Positions 33,343 to 41,263 of a stretch of 42,148 bases of DNA are shown piece after piece. This DNA is from an uncultured Anaerosolibacter sp. (GTDB lineage: Bacteria > Bacillota_A > Clostridia > Peptostreptococcales > Thermotaleaceae), in NCBI GenBank assembly GCA_937948705.1, contig CALECF010000113.1:1-42148 (forward strand), given 5' to 3'. The translations under genes were made by a program, and so were the position numbers. Each line of letters begins with the position of its first letter. Positions within the stretch are counted from its first letter, which is position 1. A model generated the notes under the pieces. The model saw only the letters and a list, made by a program, of their open reading frames with translations, was not told the origin of the DNA and searched no databases.

Positions 33343-34359
33343 ATGAATATCATAACACAAACATTTAATTTTCTTAATGATCAATTATTAAAGATGACAT
33401 GGCTTTATAAACTCGTTCAATCCCTTGTAGAGAGTGTATTTGGACTATCAATTGAGGGAAGATTAGGAGGGAGTATCCACTTCTTCATCTACGATACCAT
33501 AAAAATCTTTATACTCTTATCTGTACTAATCTATGGAATTTCTTATATCCAAAGTTATTTTCCACCTGAAAGAACGAGGAAGATCCTTGGGGGAATCAAA
33601 GGGATTAAAGGAAATATTTTAGGGGCGTTACTTGGAACCATTACACCGTTTTGTAGTTGTTCTAGTATACCAATATTTATAGGCTTTACTTCAGCAGGAT
33701 TGCCCATTGGTATAACTTTTTCATTCTTGATATCTTCACCCCTTGTAGATTTAGCCTCATTTCTTCTTCTAATGTCTTTCTTTGGGGCAAAAATTGCTAC
33801 AGCCTATGTAGTTGTGGGATTGGTATTGGCAGTTATAGGGGGGACTTTGATAGATAAATTTGGCCTTGAAGAACATGTGGAAGGATATGTAAGAGAAATA
33901 GAAAGTGTTGAAGTTGAAGTTGAAGAAATGACCCGTAAACAAAGAATCTCATATTCTAAAGGGCAAGTTAAGGAAATCATTCATAGGGTATGGCTATATG
34001 TTTTGATAGGGGTTGGAATCGGTGCTGCCATTCACAATTGGATTCCTCAATCTGTAATAGAAAGCGTTATTGGGGAAAATAATCCCTTTGCAGTGTTATT
34101 AGCGACACTAGTAGGAATACCAATGTATGCAGATATATTTGGTACGTTGCCAATTGCAGAAGCATTATTTGCTAAAGGGGTAGGTATTGGAACAGTATTA
34201 TCCTTTATGATGGCTGTAACGGCTCTTTCCTTACCATCTATGATTATGTTAAGTAAAGTTGTAAGGCGTAAATTATTAGGCGTGTTCATTGGTATTGTTT
34301 CAGTGGGAATCCTTATTATAGGATATCTATTTAATGCCGTTTCATATTTCTTTACTTAG
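33343..34359 (+). CDS. Permease of the DUF318/ArsP superfamily
   Basis: A 338-aa polytopic membrane protein with the family core TPFCSCSSIPIFIGFTSAGLP (CSCSS motif) in the first half. The second half has GIPMYADIFGTLPIAEALF and SLPSMIMLSKVVRRKLLG. A charged loop (EVEVEEMTRKQR) links the halves. The family includes exporters of trivalent organoarsenicals; the inner Cys pair likely binds the thiol-reactive substrate. ATG 33343 is in a run GGTTGGTGATCAG. A thioredoxin-like partner follows. This could be the exporter that the arsenic genes here otherwise lack, but that is inference. Confidence 0.88.
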   Translation: MNIITQTFNFLNDQLLKMTWLYKLVQSLVESVFGLSIEGRLGGSIHFFIYDTIKIFILLSVLIYGISYIQSYFPPERTRKILGGIKGIKGNILGALLGTITPFCSCSSIPIFIGFTSAGLPIGITFSFLISSPLVDLASFLLLMSFFGAKIATAYVVVGLVLAVIGGTLIDKFGLEEHVEGYVREIESVEVEVEEMTRKQRISYSKGQVKEIIHRVWLYVLIGVGIGAAIHNWIPQSVIESVIGENNPFAVLLATLVGIPMYADIFGTLPIAEALFAKGVGIGTVLSFMMAVTALSLPSMIMLSKVVRRKLLGVFIGIVSVGILIIGYLFNAVSYFFT

Positions 34360-34435
34360 AGTTATAAAAATATAATACTAGGGCATGTTTGCTTTAATAT
34401 ACAGATTGAATTTATTATGAAAAGGAGTGCCTATT

Positions 34436-34663
34436 ATGATTATTAAAGTATTGGGACCAGGTTGTGCAAATTGCAAAAAGTTAGAGGAGAATACAAAGAA
34501 AGCAGTAGAAGCATTAGGAATTGATGCCACTATAGAGAAGGTTACAGATTTTAAAGACATGATGGCCTATGGAGTAATGAAAACACCGGCACTTGTAGTA
34601 GATGGAAAAGTAAAGATTATGGGTAGAGTCCCATCGTCAGATGAAATTAAAGAATATTTATAG
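34436..34663 (+). CDS. Small thioredoxin-like redox protein
   Basis: A 75-aa TM0996-type protein: MIIKVLGPGCANCKKLEENT with the C-A-N-C pair at residues 10-13, cis-Pro TPALVVDGKV and a terminal helix PSSDEIKEYL. ATG 34436 follows AAAGGAG by 8 nt. The partner permease is immediately upstream. It probably reduces, or delivers a substrate to, the permease. Paralogues at 13668, 34891 and 35140 allow comparison of the active sites. Confidence 0.9.
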   Translation: MIIKVLGPGCANCKKLEENTKKAVEALGIDATIEKVTDFKDMMAYGVMKTPALVVDGKVKIMGRVPSSDEIKEYL

Positions 34664-34840
34664 TATTTGAGGAGTCCTTAAGGTAGGACCCTTATTCAAT
34701 GGCACACATATCAGGATATTCCTTTTGAGCAGACATAGGAGTTCTAAAGTCTTAAGCTACAAGGGGCTTATTGTATAGTTTGCTTTGGTATGTTATATAA
34801 ATTGGCGTAAGCAAGATAATAAACTCTTATCTACATGATA

Positions 34841-34892
34841 AAAAGGGATCATACCAGCGAAAAGATGCAGCTTCGCTGGTATTATCCCTTTT
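34841..34892. terminator. Bidirectional terminator
   Basis: Long stem (34841-34861 with 34872-34892, one mismatch) ends in a T-tract on the plus strand and another on the minus strand. It lies between convergent thioredoxin genes. Confidence 0.88.
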
Positions 34893-35127
34893 AAGTTTGT
34901 TTAATAGCCTCTATAACTTCTTCCATTGTAGGAATCTTACCCGAAAATTTTACTACACCATTGATCATAAGTGCAGGTGGGTTCATGACCCCATGCTTCA
35001 CGATAGAGGGGATATCTCCAATAATTTCAAAATCATCATCCATTCCTAGTCTTGTTAATGCCGCATCGACGATGGGCGCTATCCTACTGCCACCTCAGCA
35101 AACTTGCTCTAAGATCTTAATTTCCAT
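34891..35127 (-). CDS. Thioredoxin-like selenoprotein candidate with C-U active site
   Basis: Reading TGA (35097-35095) as Sec gives 78 aa: MEIKILEQVC-U-GGSRIAPIVDAALTRLG, then HGVMNPPALMINGVVKFSG (cis-Pro region) and EEVIEAIKQT. The C-terminal two thirds closely match the thioredoxin paralogue 12 bp upstream on the same strand (35140), including GVMxxPxLxIxGVVKxSG. The UGA lies right after the first active-site Cys, converting C-x-x-C to C-U-G-G. A vicinal thiol-selenol pair would result. AGGAGG-type sequence lies before the ATG. The hairpin after UGA (GGTG/CGCC) is weak, so the SECIS is less clear than in the other candidates. A point-mutated paralogue is the alternative. Confidence 0.72.
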
Positions 35128-35139
35128 ATTTATTTCCTC

Positions 35140-35376
35140 CTATTTACTTAAAATTTTTTTTACTTCATCCTTGGATGGTACCCGCCCGGAAACCTTAACA
35201 ACACCATCAATAACTAATCCTGGGGTTTTCATGACACCAAAAGATACGATTTCTCTGAAATCCGATACTTTTTCTACGTCTGCTTGAATACCTAGCTCGC
35301 GAATGGCTTCGTTCACATAGCCATATAGGGTTGTGCAGTTCTTACATCCTGGACCTAATACTTTAATGTTCATCAT
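35140..35376 (-). CDS. Small thioredoxin-like redox protein
   Basis: A 78-aa TM0996-type protein: MMNIKVLGPGCKNCTTLYGY with the C-K-N-C pair, cis-Pro MKTPGLVIDGVVKVSG and C-terminal helix SKDEVKKILSK. GGAGG precedes tandem ATGs (35376, 35373). It lies between an ArsR gene and the Sec paralogue, so the three form one minus-strand unit. It is probably the original CxxC form from which the Sec copy diverged. Confidence 0.9.
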   Translation of the reverse strand: MMNIKVLGPGCKNCTTLYGYVNEAIRELGIQADVEKVSDFREIVSFGVMKTPGLVIDGVVKVSGRVPSKDEVKKILSK

Positions 35377-35403
35377 TATACCTCCATTTCGTTATAAAAC
35401 ATG

Positions 35404-35706
35404 CTAATTTGTTTTTTCCAATTGGTCTATTAAAATATTTTTAACAATGTCTAATATCTGAAACAACTCTGGGGATTTTACGCTATACATAACCTTTAGG
35501 CCATCTTTTCGGCTATTCAAGATATCTTGATCTTTTAATATTTTAAGATGCTGAGATACATTGGATTGCTCTAATGCCAACTCTTCATAAATATGACAAA
35601 CGCATAACTCATGCCTACTTTTTAAAATATCCAAAATCTGAAGACGAGTAGGATGAGCCAAAGCCTTTAAAAGCGAAGAAGATAGATCGAAAAACACAGT
35701 AGACAA
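35404..35706 (-). CDS. arsR: ArsR-family metalloregulator
   Basis: A winged-helix repressor of about 100 aa: LSSSLLKALAHPTRLQILDIL, sensing motif HELCVCHIYEEL (CxC), recognition helix LEQSNVSQHLKIL, wing SRKDGLKVMYSV. TTG 35706 is chosen because AGGAGG lies 8 nt upstream; the GTG at 35715 would overlap it. It heads the minus-strand thioredoxin unit and faces the permease pair at 35923. With inverted repeats in the spacer it may control both directions. Confidence 0.9.
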   Translation of the reverse strand: MSTVFFDLSSSLLKALAHPTRLQILDILKSRHELCVCHIYEELALEQSNVSQHLKILKDQDILNSRKDGLKVMYSVKSPELFQILDIVKNILIDQLEKTN

Positions 35707-35734
35707 TGAGTACACCTCCTGCTACATTAGAAAA

Positions 35735-35767
35735 TTCTAATATAATTATATTCTTATAGAATTAGAA
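35735..35767. promoter_or_regulatory. Inverted repeats at ArsR promoter
   Basis: TTCTAAT (35735-35741) recurs inverted as ATTAGAA (35761-35767), and a separate 14-bp palindrome AATATAATTATATT lies at 35739-35752. They are candidate ArsR sites for the minus-strand unit. Confidence 0.45.
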
Positions 35768-35811
35768 TTGCAACTATCTTCCATATCCATTTGAAAAAAT
35801 TTCTAAATAGA

Positions 35812-35848
35812 TTGTCAAAAAGCTTTACACCCCCATATACAGGGGGGT
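35812..35848 (+). promoter_or_regulatory. Promoter with CsoR/CstR-like operator
   Basis: TTGTCA (35812-35817) and TATACA (35836-35841) form a promoter. ACCCCC (35829-35834) and GGGGGT (35843-35848) flank and overlap the -10 box. C-tract/G-tract operators of this kind are typical of CsoR-family copper or persulfide repressors; no such gene is in the window. Confidence 0.5.
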
Positions 35849-35922
35849 ATAATTATTTTGAAATGATTTTAATTTATCATAGAAGTGAAGGAAATATATA
35901 AATTCAAGGAAGGTGAAAGTCT

Positions 35923-36402
35923 ATGAACAATTTTTGGATGTATTCAGTAACGATTGTTTTATTAGTTATTTCGGCTGTTAAAGACAAGGGCAAGACAAAA
36001 AAGGCTCTTATGAAGGCTTGGAAGACTTTTGAAAATATTTTGCCTGAACTTTTGGGTATTATCATGCTGGTGGGGTTAATGCTTGCCATCGTGAATCCTG
36101 AAGTTGTTTCTAAGGTGATCGGCGCTGGGTCGGGGTGGTTTGGCGTTATTTTAGCCGCAGTTATTGGCGCAATCACATTGATTCCTGGCTTCGTAGCCTT
36201 CCCTACTGCGGCCCTTTTGCTTCAGAACGGTGCTGGATATATGCAAATAGCAGCCTTTGTTTCTACTTTAATGATGGTAGGGGTGATTACAGCTCCAGTA
36301 GAGATGAGGTATTTCGGTAAAAAGCTTACCGTGCTGAGAAATGCAACAGCCTTTATTTTTTCATTTGTCGTTGCATACATTATTGGAAGGGTGGTGGGTT
36401 AA
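35923..36402 (+). CDS. Half-size permease, first subunit (DUF318-related)
   Basis: A 159-aa membrane protein with about five TM helices: NFWMYSVTIVLLVISAVKD, then AVIGAITLIPGFVAFPTAALLLQ. It lacks the CSC motif of the full-length permease at 33343. It overlaps functionally with the next gene, 1 bp away. Such paired half-permeases are common in Clostridia near ArsR and small thioredoxins. Substrate unknown. Confidence 0.8.
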   Translation: MNNFWMYSVTIVLLVISAVKDKGKTKKALMKAWKTFENILPELLGIIMLVGLMLAIVNPEVVSKVIGAGSGWFGVILAAVIGAITLIPGFVAFPTAALLLQNGAGYMQIAAFVSTLMMVGVITAPVEMRYFGKKLTVLRNATAFIFSFVVAYIIGRVVG

Positions 36403-36403
36403 G

Positions 36404-36937
36404 TTGAAGACCCTTAAGAAATATAGATTTTTTATTTTCACAGTGATCCTTCTGGTGGGTGTGGTTTTATTGAATAGGCAGTTGGGAATAAAGGCTCTGG
36501 GTATTGTAGGTTTTAGCTTAAAAGAAATGATGTTGGTCATTCCACCAATTTTCATCCTTCTCGGTTTGCTAGACATTTGGGTGCCAAAAGAAACCATGGT
36601 AAGATATATGGGAGAGGATGCAGGATGGTTAGGGGTTATCCTTGCCATCCTATTGGGATCGGCAGCAGCAGGCCCCCTCTATGGTGCGTTTCCCATCGCT
36701 GGAGTCTTTATGAAGAAGGGTGTCCGTTTTACCAATATCCTAATTTTTATAGGTGCATGGTCAACCACGAAAATACCAATGTTTCTATTTGAGATGGCAT
36801 CGTTAGGTACTAGATTCGCCTTGACTAGGTTGGCTATTGATATCCCAGGAATCATTCTCATTGCATATATCCTTAACTTTTTTGTATCAAAGGAAGAAAT
36901 TGAAGGGATTTACAAAAAAGCCGAGTCTTTATCCTAA
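36404..36937 (+). CDS. Half-size permease, second subunit (DUF318-related)
   Basis: A 177-aa membrane protein: FFIFTVILLVGVVLLNRQLG, then LAILLGSAAAGPLYGAFPIAGVF and AWSTTKIPMFLFEMASLG, the family's paired helix motifs. The TTG at 36404 begins 1 bp after the preceding stop, so translation is coupled; a GGTGGTGGGT run precedes it. Together with the previous gene it makes a permease about as long as the single-chain type. A strong terminator follows. Confidence 0.8.
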   Translation: MKTLKKYRFFIFTVILLVGVVLLNRQLGIKALGIVGFSLKEMMLVIPPIFILLGLLDIWVPKETMVRYMGEDAGWLGVILAILLGSAAAGPLYGAFPIAGVFMKKGVRFTNILIFIGAWSTTKIPMFLFEMASLGTRFALTRLAIDIPGIILIAYILNFFVSKEEIEGIYKKAESLS

Positions 36938-36955
36938 AAGGGGTAGGACTAGAGA

Positions 36956-37006
36956 AATCAATAAAAAATCAGTAAGCCATCATGGCTTACTGATTTTTTA
37001 TTGATT
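36956..37006. terminator. Bidirectional terminator, 25-bp perfect arms
   Basis: A 51-bp inverted repeat with a single central base (36981) ends in T-tracts on both strands. It separates the permease pair from larE and overlaps the end of larE. Confidence 0.9.
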
Positions 37007-37840
37007 TTGAATGCCTTTGTTGCTTTTTATCTCATCGCTAAGGACTTCATTCATGCTGCCTGTTCGATAACCTAGAATATCTAAGGTTACATATGTAAAT
37101 CCGATTTCTTTCAGCTTAGCACCTACTTGATCCATTAATTGGATATCGAAGAATTTTTCCCGTTCACTGGAAGCTACTTCGATGCGGGCAATCTGGTCAT
37201 GATGTCTTACCCGAATTTGTCGAAAACCAAGATCTAATAAATACTGCTCCGCCAGTTCAACCATCTTTAGTTTCTCAGGTGTAATTTCCTGACCGTAGGG
37301 AAATCTAGAGGAAAGACATGCAAAGGCAGGCTTATTCCAAGTGGGCAAACTCATGGTCTTAGACAGAGTTCTTATATCATCCTTTGTAAGGCCAATTTCT
37401 TTTAAGGGGCTGACCACACTTAACTCCTTGGCTGCGTGCATACCAGGTCTAAAGTCACCTAGGTCATCAAAATTAGATCCATCTACAACATGGAGCATGT
37501 GGTATTCGTTGGCCACATCCCTCACCTTAGAAAAGAGTTCATGCTTGCAAAAGTAGCATCTGTTGGTAGGATTCTTGGAGAAACCTTCAATCTCTAATTC
37601 TTCAGACACAATAATGATGTGTTTTACACCCATTGCCTCTGCATACTGCTTTGCTTCGTTCAATTCCCTTTCAGGATAGGTTGATGACCTTGCAGTTACG
37701 GCAATGACTTGATCGCTTAAAACTTCATGGGCAACCTTTAGCAAAAATGTGCTGTCCACACCGCCAGAAAAAGCAACCGCTGCGCTTTTTAGGTTTCCTA
37801 AAAATTCTTTTAACTTGATAAGTTTATCCTGTGGGTTCAT
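36998..37840 (-). CDS. larE: LarE, ATP-dependent sulfur transferase
   Basis: A 280-aa PP-loop enzyme: FSGGVDSTFLLKVA near residue 23, then GVKHIIIVSEELEIEGF, NRCYFCKHELF and NKPAFACLSSRFPYG. The last holds the Cys that acts as sulfur donor in sacrificial LarE enzymes (Cys176 in Lactobacillus plantarum); the CxxC in NRCYFC marks variants that may hold an Fe-S cluster instead. LarE activates a pyridinium dicarboxylate mononucleotide by AMP and adds sulfur, for the nickel cofactor of lactate racemase. No larB or larC is here, so it may serve another sulfur insertion. Confidence 0.92.
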   Translation of the reverse strand: MNPQDKLIKLKEFLGNLKSAAVAFSGGVDSTFLLKVAHEVLSDQVIAVTARSSTYPERELNEAKQYAEAMGVKHIIIVSEELEIEGFSKNPTNRCYFCKHELFSKVRDVANEYHMLHVVDGSNFDDLGDFRPGMHAAKELSVVSPLKEIGLTKDDIRTLSKTMSLPTWNKPAFACLSSRFPYGQEITPEKLKMVELAEQYLLDLGFRQIRVRHHDQIARIEVASSEREKFFDIQLMDQVGAKLKEIGFTYVTLDILGYRTGSMNEVLSDEIKSNKGIQNQ

Positions 37841-38012
37841 TTTTGGCCTCCTACAATATATTTAAAAGACAAGCTTGCATAACATTACCATACTAAAGCA
37901 AATTTTATATCAGGTTGCTAAGGATGTCAATAAATACTATACTATGATTATAAGATCCTATGGATGATAAGAAATAAGATCATATTACAAGCAAAAGAAA
38001 GGAAGTACTTAT

Positions 38013-38279
38013 ATGAAGAAGATTATTGTTTATGGAAGTCATATGTGAGCTGAGTGTCCAGAGGTGAAAGAGTTTCTTTCAGAGGAAGGCGTTAAGTTTG
38101 GGTATTTTGATATAAGTTTGGATTTTGGGGCATTAAAGAGATTTTTGAAGATAAGGGACACCCATTCTATTTATGACCAAGTAAAAGCAGAGGGCTGGGT
38201 AGGGGTACCAACTATTATTATTGATGATGAAATTATCATTGGCTTGGATCGAGAGGAATTAAGGAAGAGAATAAAGTAA
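38013..38279 (+). CDS. Glutaredoxin-like selenoprotein candidate (UxxC)
   Basis: From the ATG at 38013 (AAAGGAAG upstream) the frame runs MKKIIVYGSHM, then TGA (38046-38048), then AECPEVKEFLSEEGVKFGYFD and a normal C-terminal half (VGVPTIIIDDEIIIG). Read through it is 88 aa, the right size for small glutaredoxin-like proteins that have CPxC after YGS. Sec12 takes the place of the first Cys, giving U-A-E-C. TGAAAG-AGTTT-CTTTCA, about 20-36 nt after the UGA, is a good SECIS apical hairpin with G in the loop. A conventional start exists only after the UGA, and that product would lack the active site. It is monocistronic, ending at a terminator. Confidence 0.78.
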
Positions 38280-38308
38280 CATACCATGTAGATATCAATA
38301 CATAGTGT

Positions 38309-38343
38309 AAACACAGGGCTTTATCAGTCACTGTGTTTTTTTA
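38309..38343 (+). terminator. Rho-independent terminator
   Basis: AAACACAG (38309-38316) pairs with CTGTGTTT (38331-38338), followed by more T's. It ends the glutaredoxin-like transcript. Confidence 0.8.
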
Positions 38344-38362
38344 TTAAAGTGCAAAAACAGTG

Positions 38363-38423
38363 TTGCTAAAAATATAGAATTATCATATACTATACATGAA
38401 CATATGAATAAGTGTTCATGTAT
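38363..38423 (+). promoter_or_regulatory. cadCA promoter and CadC-type operator
   Basis: TTGCTA (38363-38368), a 17-bp spacer and TATACT (38386-38391) form the promoter. ATACATGAACA-N10-TGTTCATGTAT (38392-38423) is a perfect 11-bp inverted repeat covering the start site, in the style of ArsR/SmtB Zn/Cd/Pb repressor sites. Confidence 0.75.
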
Positions 38424-38445
38424 TCGTGGAAAGGATGATGTCAAT

Positions 38446-38808
38446 ATGAGTCAAATGAATGGGGATACGTGCAACTGCAACGTGATCCATGAAGATATTG
38501 TGAACAAGGTGCGGCAGGTGATGCCTAGGGAAGAGACATTATATGATCTGGCGGAGCTTTTTAAAGTCTTTGGAGATACCACAAGAATCAAAATTCTCTA
38601 TGCCTTGTTCGCGGAGGAAATGTGTGTGTGTGACATTGGTGTATTGTTAGGCATGAATCAATCTGCTATTTCCCATCAATTAAGGGTATTGAAACAGGCT
38701 GGTCTAGTGAAATTCAGAAAAGAAGGGAAGATCGTGTACTATTCCTTGGATGATGAGCATGTAAAAAACATCTTTGATCAAGGATGGGTGCATATCAATC
38801 ATAAATAA
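38446..38808 (+). CDS. cadC: CadC-like ArsR/SmtB regulator
   Basis: A 120-aa repressor with an extended N-terminus carrying TCNCNVIHE (C-x-C), and the alpha-3 site EEMCVCDIGVL (C-x-C), the paired cysteines of CadC that bind Cd(II) or Pb(II). The DNA-binding helix is MNQSAISHQLRVL, the wing KFRKEGKIVYYSL, and DDEHV near the C-terminus recalls the alpha-5 zinc site. The ATG at 38446 follows AAAGGATG. It precedes cadA by 17 bp and probably represses both genes through the operator at 38392. Confidence 0.92.
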   Translation: MSQMNGDTCNCNVIHEDIVNKVRQVMPREETLYDLAELFKVFGDTTRIKILYALFAEEMCVCDIGVLLGMNQSAISHQLRVLKQAGLVKFRKEGKIVYYSLDDEHVKNIFDQGWVHINHK

Positions 38809-38825
38809 GCATAGGGGGACTTCAT

Positions 38826-40967
38826 ATGAGTAGGTCAAAAGTTGAATTGATTTTAGAAGGATTGGATTGTGCCGGCTGTGCAGTAAAGATCGAAGCACGG
38901 GTGAAGGAAATCAGTGGTGTGGATAATGCCATCATGAACTTTGTTACAAAAACTTTGGCGATTCACATGGGGGATGTGGATAAAGCGGATGAGATTATTA
39001 TAGAGACGAGAAGCATCGTGAAGAAGCTGGAACCCCATGTGGAGGTCATTGACAAGAGTGAGATTAAAAGAAACACAGAACATGGAGAACATCATCATGA
39101 TCATAGCCATGATGAGTTAGGCCATAAAAAAGAATTGATCCGACTAGGAATAGGTGCTGTACTTTTTGTTGTGGCTTTAATATTTAAATTCTCAACACAT
39201 ATTGAGTTTATCTTGTATTTTTCAAGCTACATCCTTGTTGGTGGCGAAGTACTGGTTAAAGCAGGAAGAAATATCGCAAGGGGGCAGGTGTTTGATGAGA
39301 ATTTCCTGATGGCCATTGCAACCATAGGCGCCTTTGCTATTGGCGAGTTTCCTGAAGGTGTTGCAGTTATGCTTTTCTATCAAATTGGAGAATTCTTTCA
39401 AGGGGTAGCTGTAAACCGGTCTAGAAAATCCATAGCAGCCTTGATGGACATACGACCAGATTATGCAAACCTAAAGCTAGGAAATCATGTGAAAAAAGTA
39501 TCCCCTGAAGAAGTCCAAGTGGGGAATCTTATTGTGATAAAACCAGGTGAGAAGGTCCCATTAGATGGTATTGTCATTGAAGGAAGATCCATGATGGATA
39601 CATCTGCCTTAACGGGCGAGTCAATGCCGCGGGAAGTGGAGATGGGCAGCAGTATATTGGGTGGGTTTATCAACAGTAATGGATTGTTGATAGTAGAAGT
39701 CACTAAGAATTTTGGTGAATCAACGGTATCTAAGATTCTAGAAATGGTACAGAATGCAAGCAGCAAAAAGGCACCAACGGAAAACTTTATTACTAAGTTT
39801 GCTAGATACTATACACCGATTGTGGTATGCGCAGCTTTAGCCTTGGCAGTCATTCCGCCTTTGGTGTTAGAGAATGCTAGTTTTTCGGAGTGGATTTATC
39901 GAGCATTAATCTTTCTAGTCATTTCTTGTCCTTGTGCATTGGTGGTATCTATCCCCTTGGGATTCTTTGGCGGAATTGGAGGGGCATCAAAGAATGGTAT
40001 CCTTGTAAAGGGTGGGAACTACCTAGAAGCCCTTAATCATGTGGAGATTGTTGTGTTCGATAAAACGGGTACCTTAACCAAAGGAATTTTCCAGGTTACA
40101 AAGATTATTCCGAGGGAAGGGGTTACAACTGAAACTCTATTGGAATACGCAGCCTATGCAGAGAGTTATTCCAATCACCCTATTGCCACATCCATTCTGA
40201 AGGCCTATGGAAAAGATGTGAATAAGGATGAGATGGAGAACTATGATGAGATTGCTGGTCATGGCATCAAGGTAAAAGTCAGAGGAAAAGAAGTTCTCGT
40301 TGGTAATGCAAAGCTGATGGAACGAGAAAAGATCCTATACGAAAACATGGAAGCGACTGGAACGATCATCTATATCGCCATAGATGGTGTCTATGGAGGT
40401 AGCATTGTTATCGCTGATACAGTGAAGGAAGATGCGAAAAAAACCATTCAAGATTTAAAGAAAATAGGGGTAAGGGAAATAGTCATGTTGACGGGGGATC
40501 GTCAAGTCGTTGGAGAAGAGGTAGCAAGTCTTTTGGGTGTGGATGAAGTTTTTGCAGAGCTTCTGCCAGATCAGAAGGTGGAGAAGCTGGAGATCATCCA
40601 TCGCCGTAAGTCTTCTAAGGGAAAGGTAGTATTTGTTGGGGATGGTATCAACGATGCACCGGTGCTGGCCCGGGCAGATATTGGTGTGGCCATGGGTGGT
40701 TTAGGATCCGATGCAGCCATTGAAGCAGCCGATGTGGTGTTAATGACCGACGAGCCTTACAAGCTGGTAAGTGCCATTCGAATCGCAAAGCGCACAAATG
40801 CCATCGTATGGCAAAATATTATATTCGCCTTTGGCGTTAAGGGAATCGTACTCTTACTTGGTGTAGGTGGTATAGCTACCATGTGGGAGGCAGTATTTGC
40901 TGATGTGGGTGTCGCTTTGATCGCAGTTTTAAATGCTATGAGAGTGTTGAATACAAAACAAATATAG
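38826..40967 (+). CDS. cadA: Zn/Cd/Pb-translocating P1B-type ATPase
   Basis: A 713-aa heavy-metal pump. The N-terminal HMA domain has GLDCAGCAVKIE (Cys15, Cys18), followed by a His-rich linker (HGEHHHDHSHDELGH). Then come TGES, the membrane metal site SCPCALV (Cys368, Cys370), DKTGTLT (Asp412), SNHPIA and GDGIND. The CPC motif plus His-rich linker and CadC partner point to Zn(II), Cd(II) or Pb(II) export. A terminator follows. It is one of the cleanest functional assignments here. Confidence 0.95.
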   Translation: MSRSKVELILEGLDCAGCAVKIEARVKEISGVDNAIMNFVTKTLAIHMGDVDKADEIIIETRSIVKKLEPHVEVIDKSEIKRNTEHGEHHHDHSHDELGHKKELIRLGIGAVLFVVALIFKFSTHIEFILYFSSYILVGGEVLVKAGRNIARGQVFDENFLMAIATIGAFAIGEFPEGVAVMLFYQIGEFFQGVAVNRSRKSIAALMDIRPDYANLKLGNHVKKVSPEEVQVGNLIVIKPGEKVPLDGIVIEGRSMMDTSALTGESMPREVEMGSSILGGFINSNGLLIVEVTKNFGESTVSKILEMVQNASSKKAPTENFITKFARYYTPIVVCAALALAVIPPLVLENASFSEWIYRALIFLVISCPCALVVSIPLGFFGGIGGASKNGILVKGGNYLEALNHVEIVVFDKTGTLTKGIFQVTKIIPREGVTTETLLEYAAYAESYSNHPIATSILKAYGKDVNKDEMENYDEIAGHGIKVKVRGKEVLVGNAKLMEREKILYENMEATGTIIYIAIDGVYGGSIVIADTVKEDAKKTIQDLKKIGVREIVMLTGDRQVVGEEVASLLGVDEVFAELLPDQKVEKLEIIHRRKSSKGKVVFVGDGINDAPVLARADIGVAMGGLGSDAAIEAADVVLMTDEPYKLVSAIRIAKRTNAIVWQNIIFAFGVKGIVLLLGVGGIATMWEAVFADVGVALIAVLNAMRVLNTKQI

Positions 40968-41018
40968 ATTTTATAAAAATTGGGAGCCAGTTCAGTTGGC
41001 GCCCAATTTTTATAAAAT
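40968..41018. terminator. Terminator after cadA
   Basis: Long arms (40968-40989 and 40997-41018) with one mismatch and T-rich ends on both strands. Confidence 0.85.
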
Positions 41019-41263
41019 CAAATTTATTCATCTTCTGTATTTGTAATATGACTGCATGGTTGCATATTTGTTATAAAATATAAACAAGTCCCTATGGCGA
41101 TAAAAAATAATAATAGCATTATGAATATTTAGCATATAATCCTTTCTGCTTTTATTTACAATTGTTTGACTTTGTTTTTGCAAAAGATTAACAGTTATAT
41201 TTAGTATTCTTTTGAACAGAATATTAATGTAAGACCACACTTCATTTATTGGAGGTTAAGAAA
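41019..41263. other. Intergenic region before spore coat genes
   Basis: AT-rich, with no convincing gene on either strand. It should hold the promoter of the coat genes; no clear sigma-A consensus is seen, consistent with a sporulation sigma factor. Confidence 0.35.

Noticed and set aside
41028..41240. 70-codon minus-strand frame between cadA and the coat genes
   Set aside because: AT-rich, no recognisable family, and it would sit in the promoter region of the coat genes.
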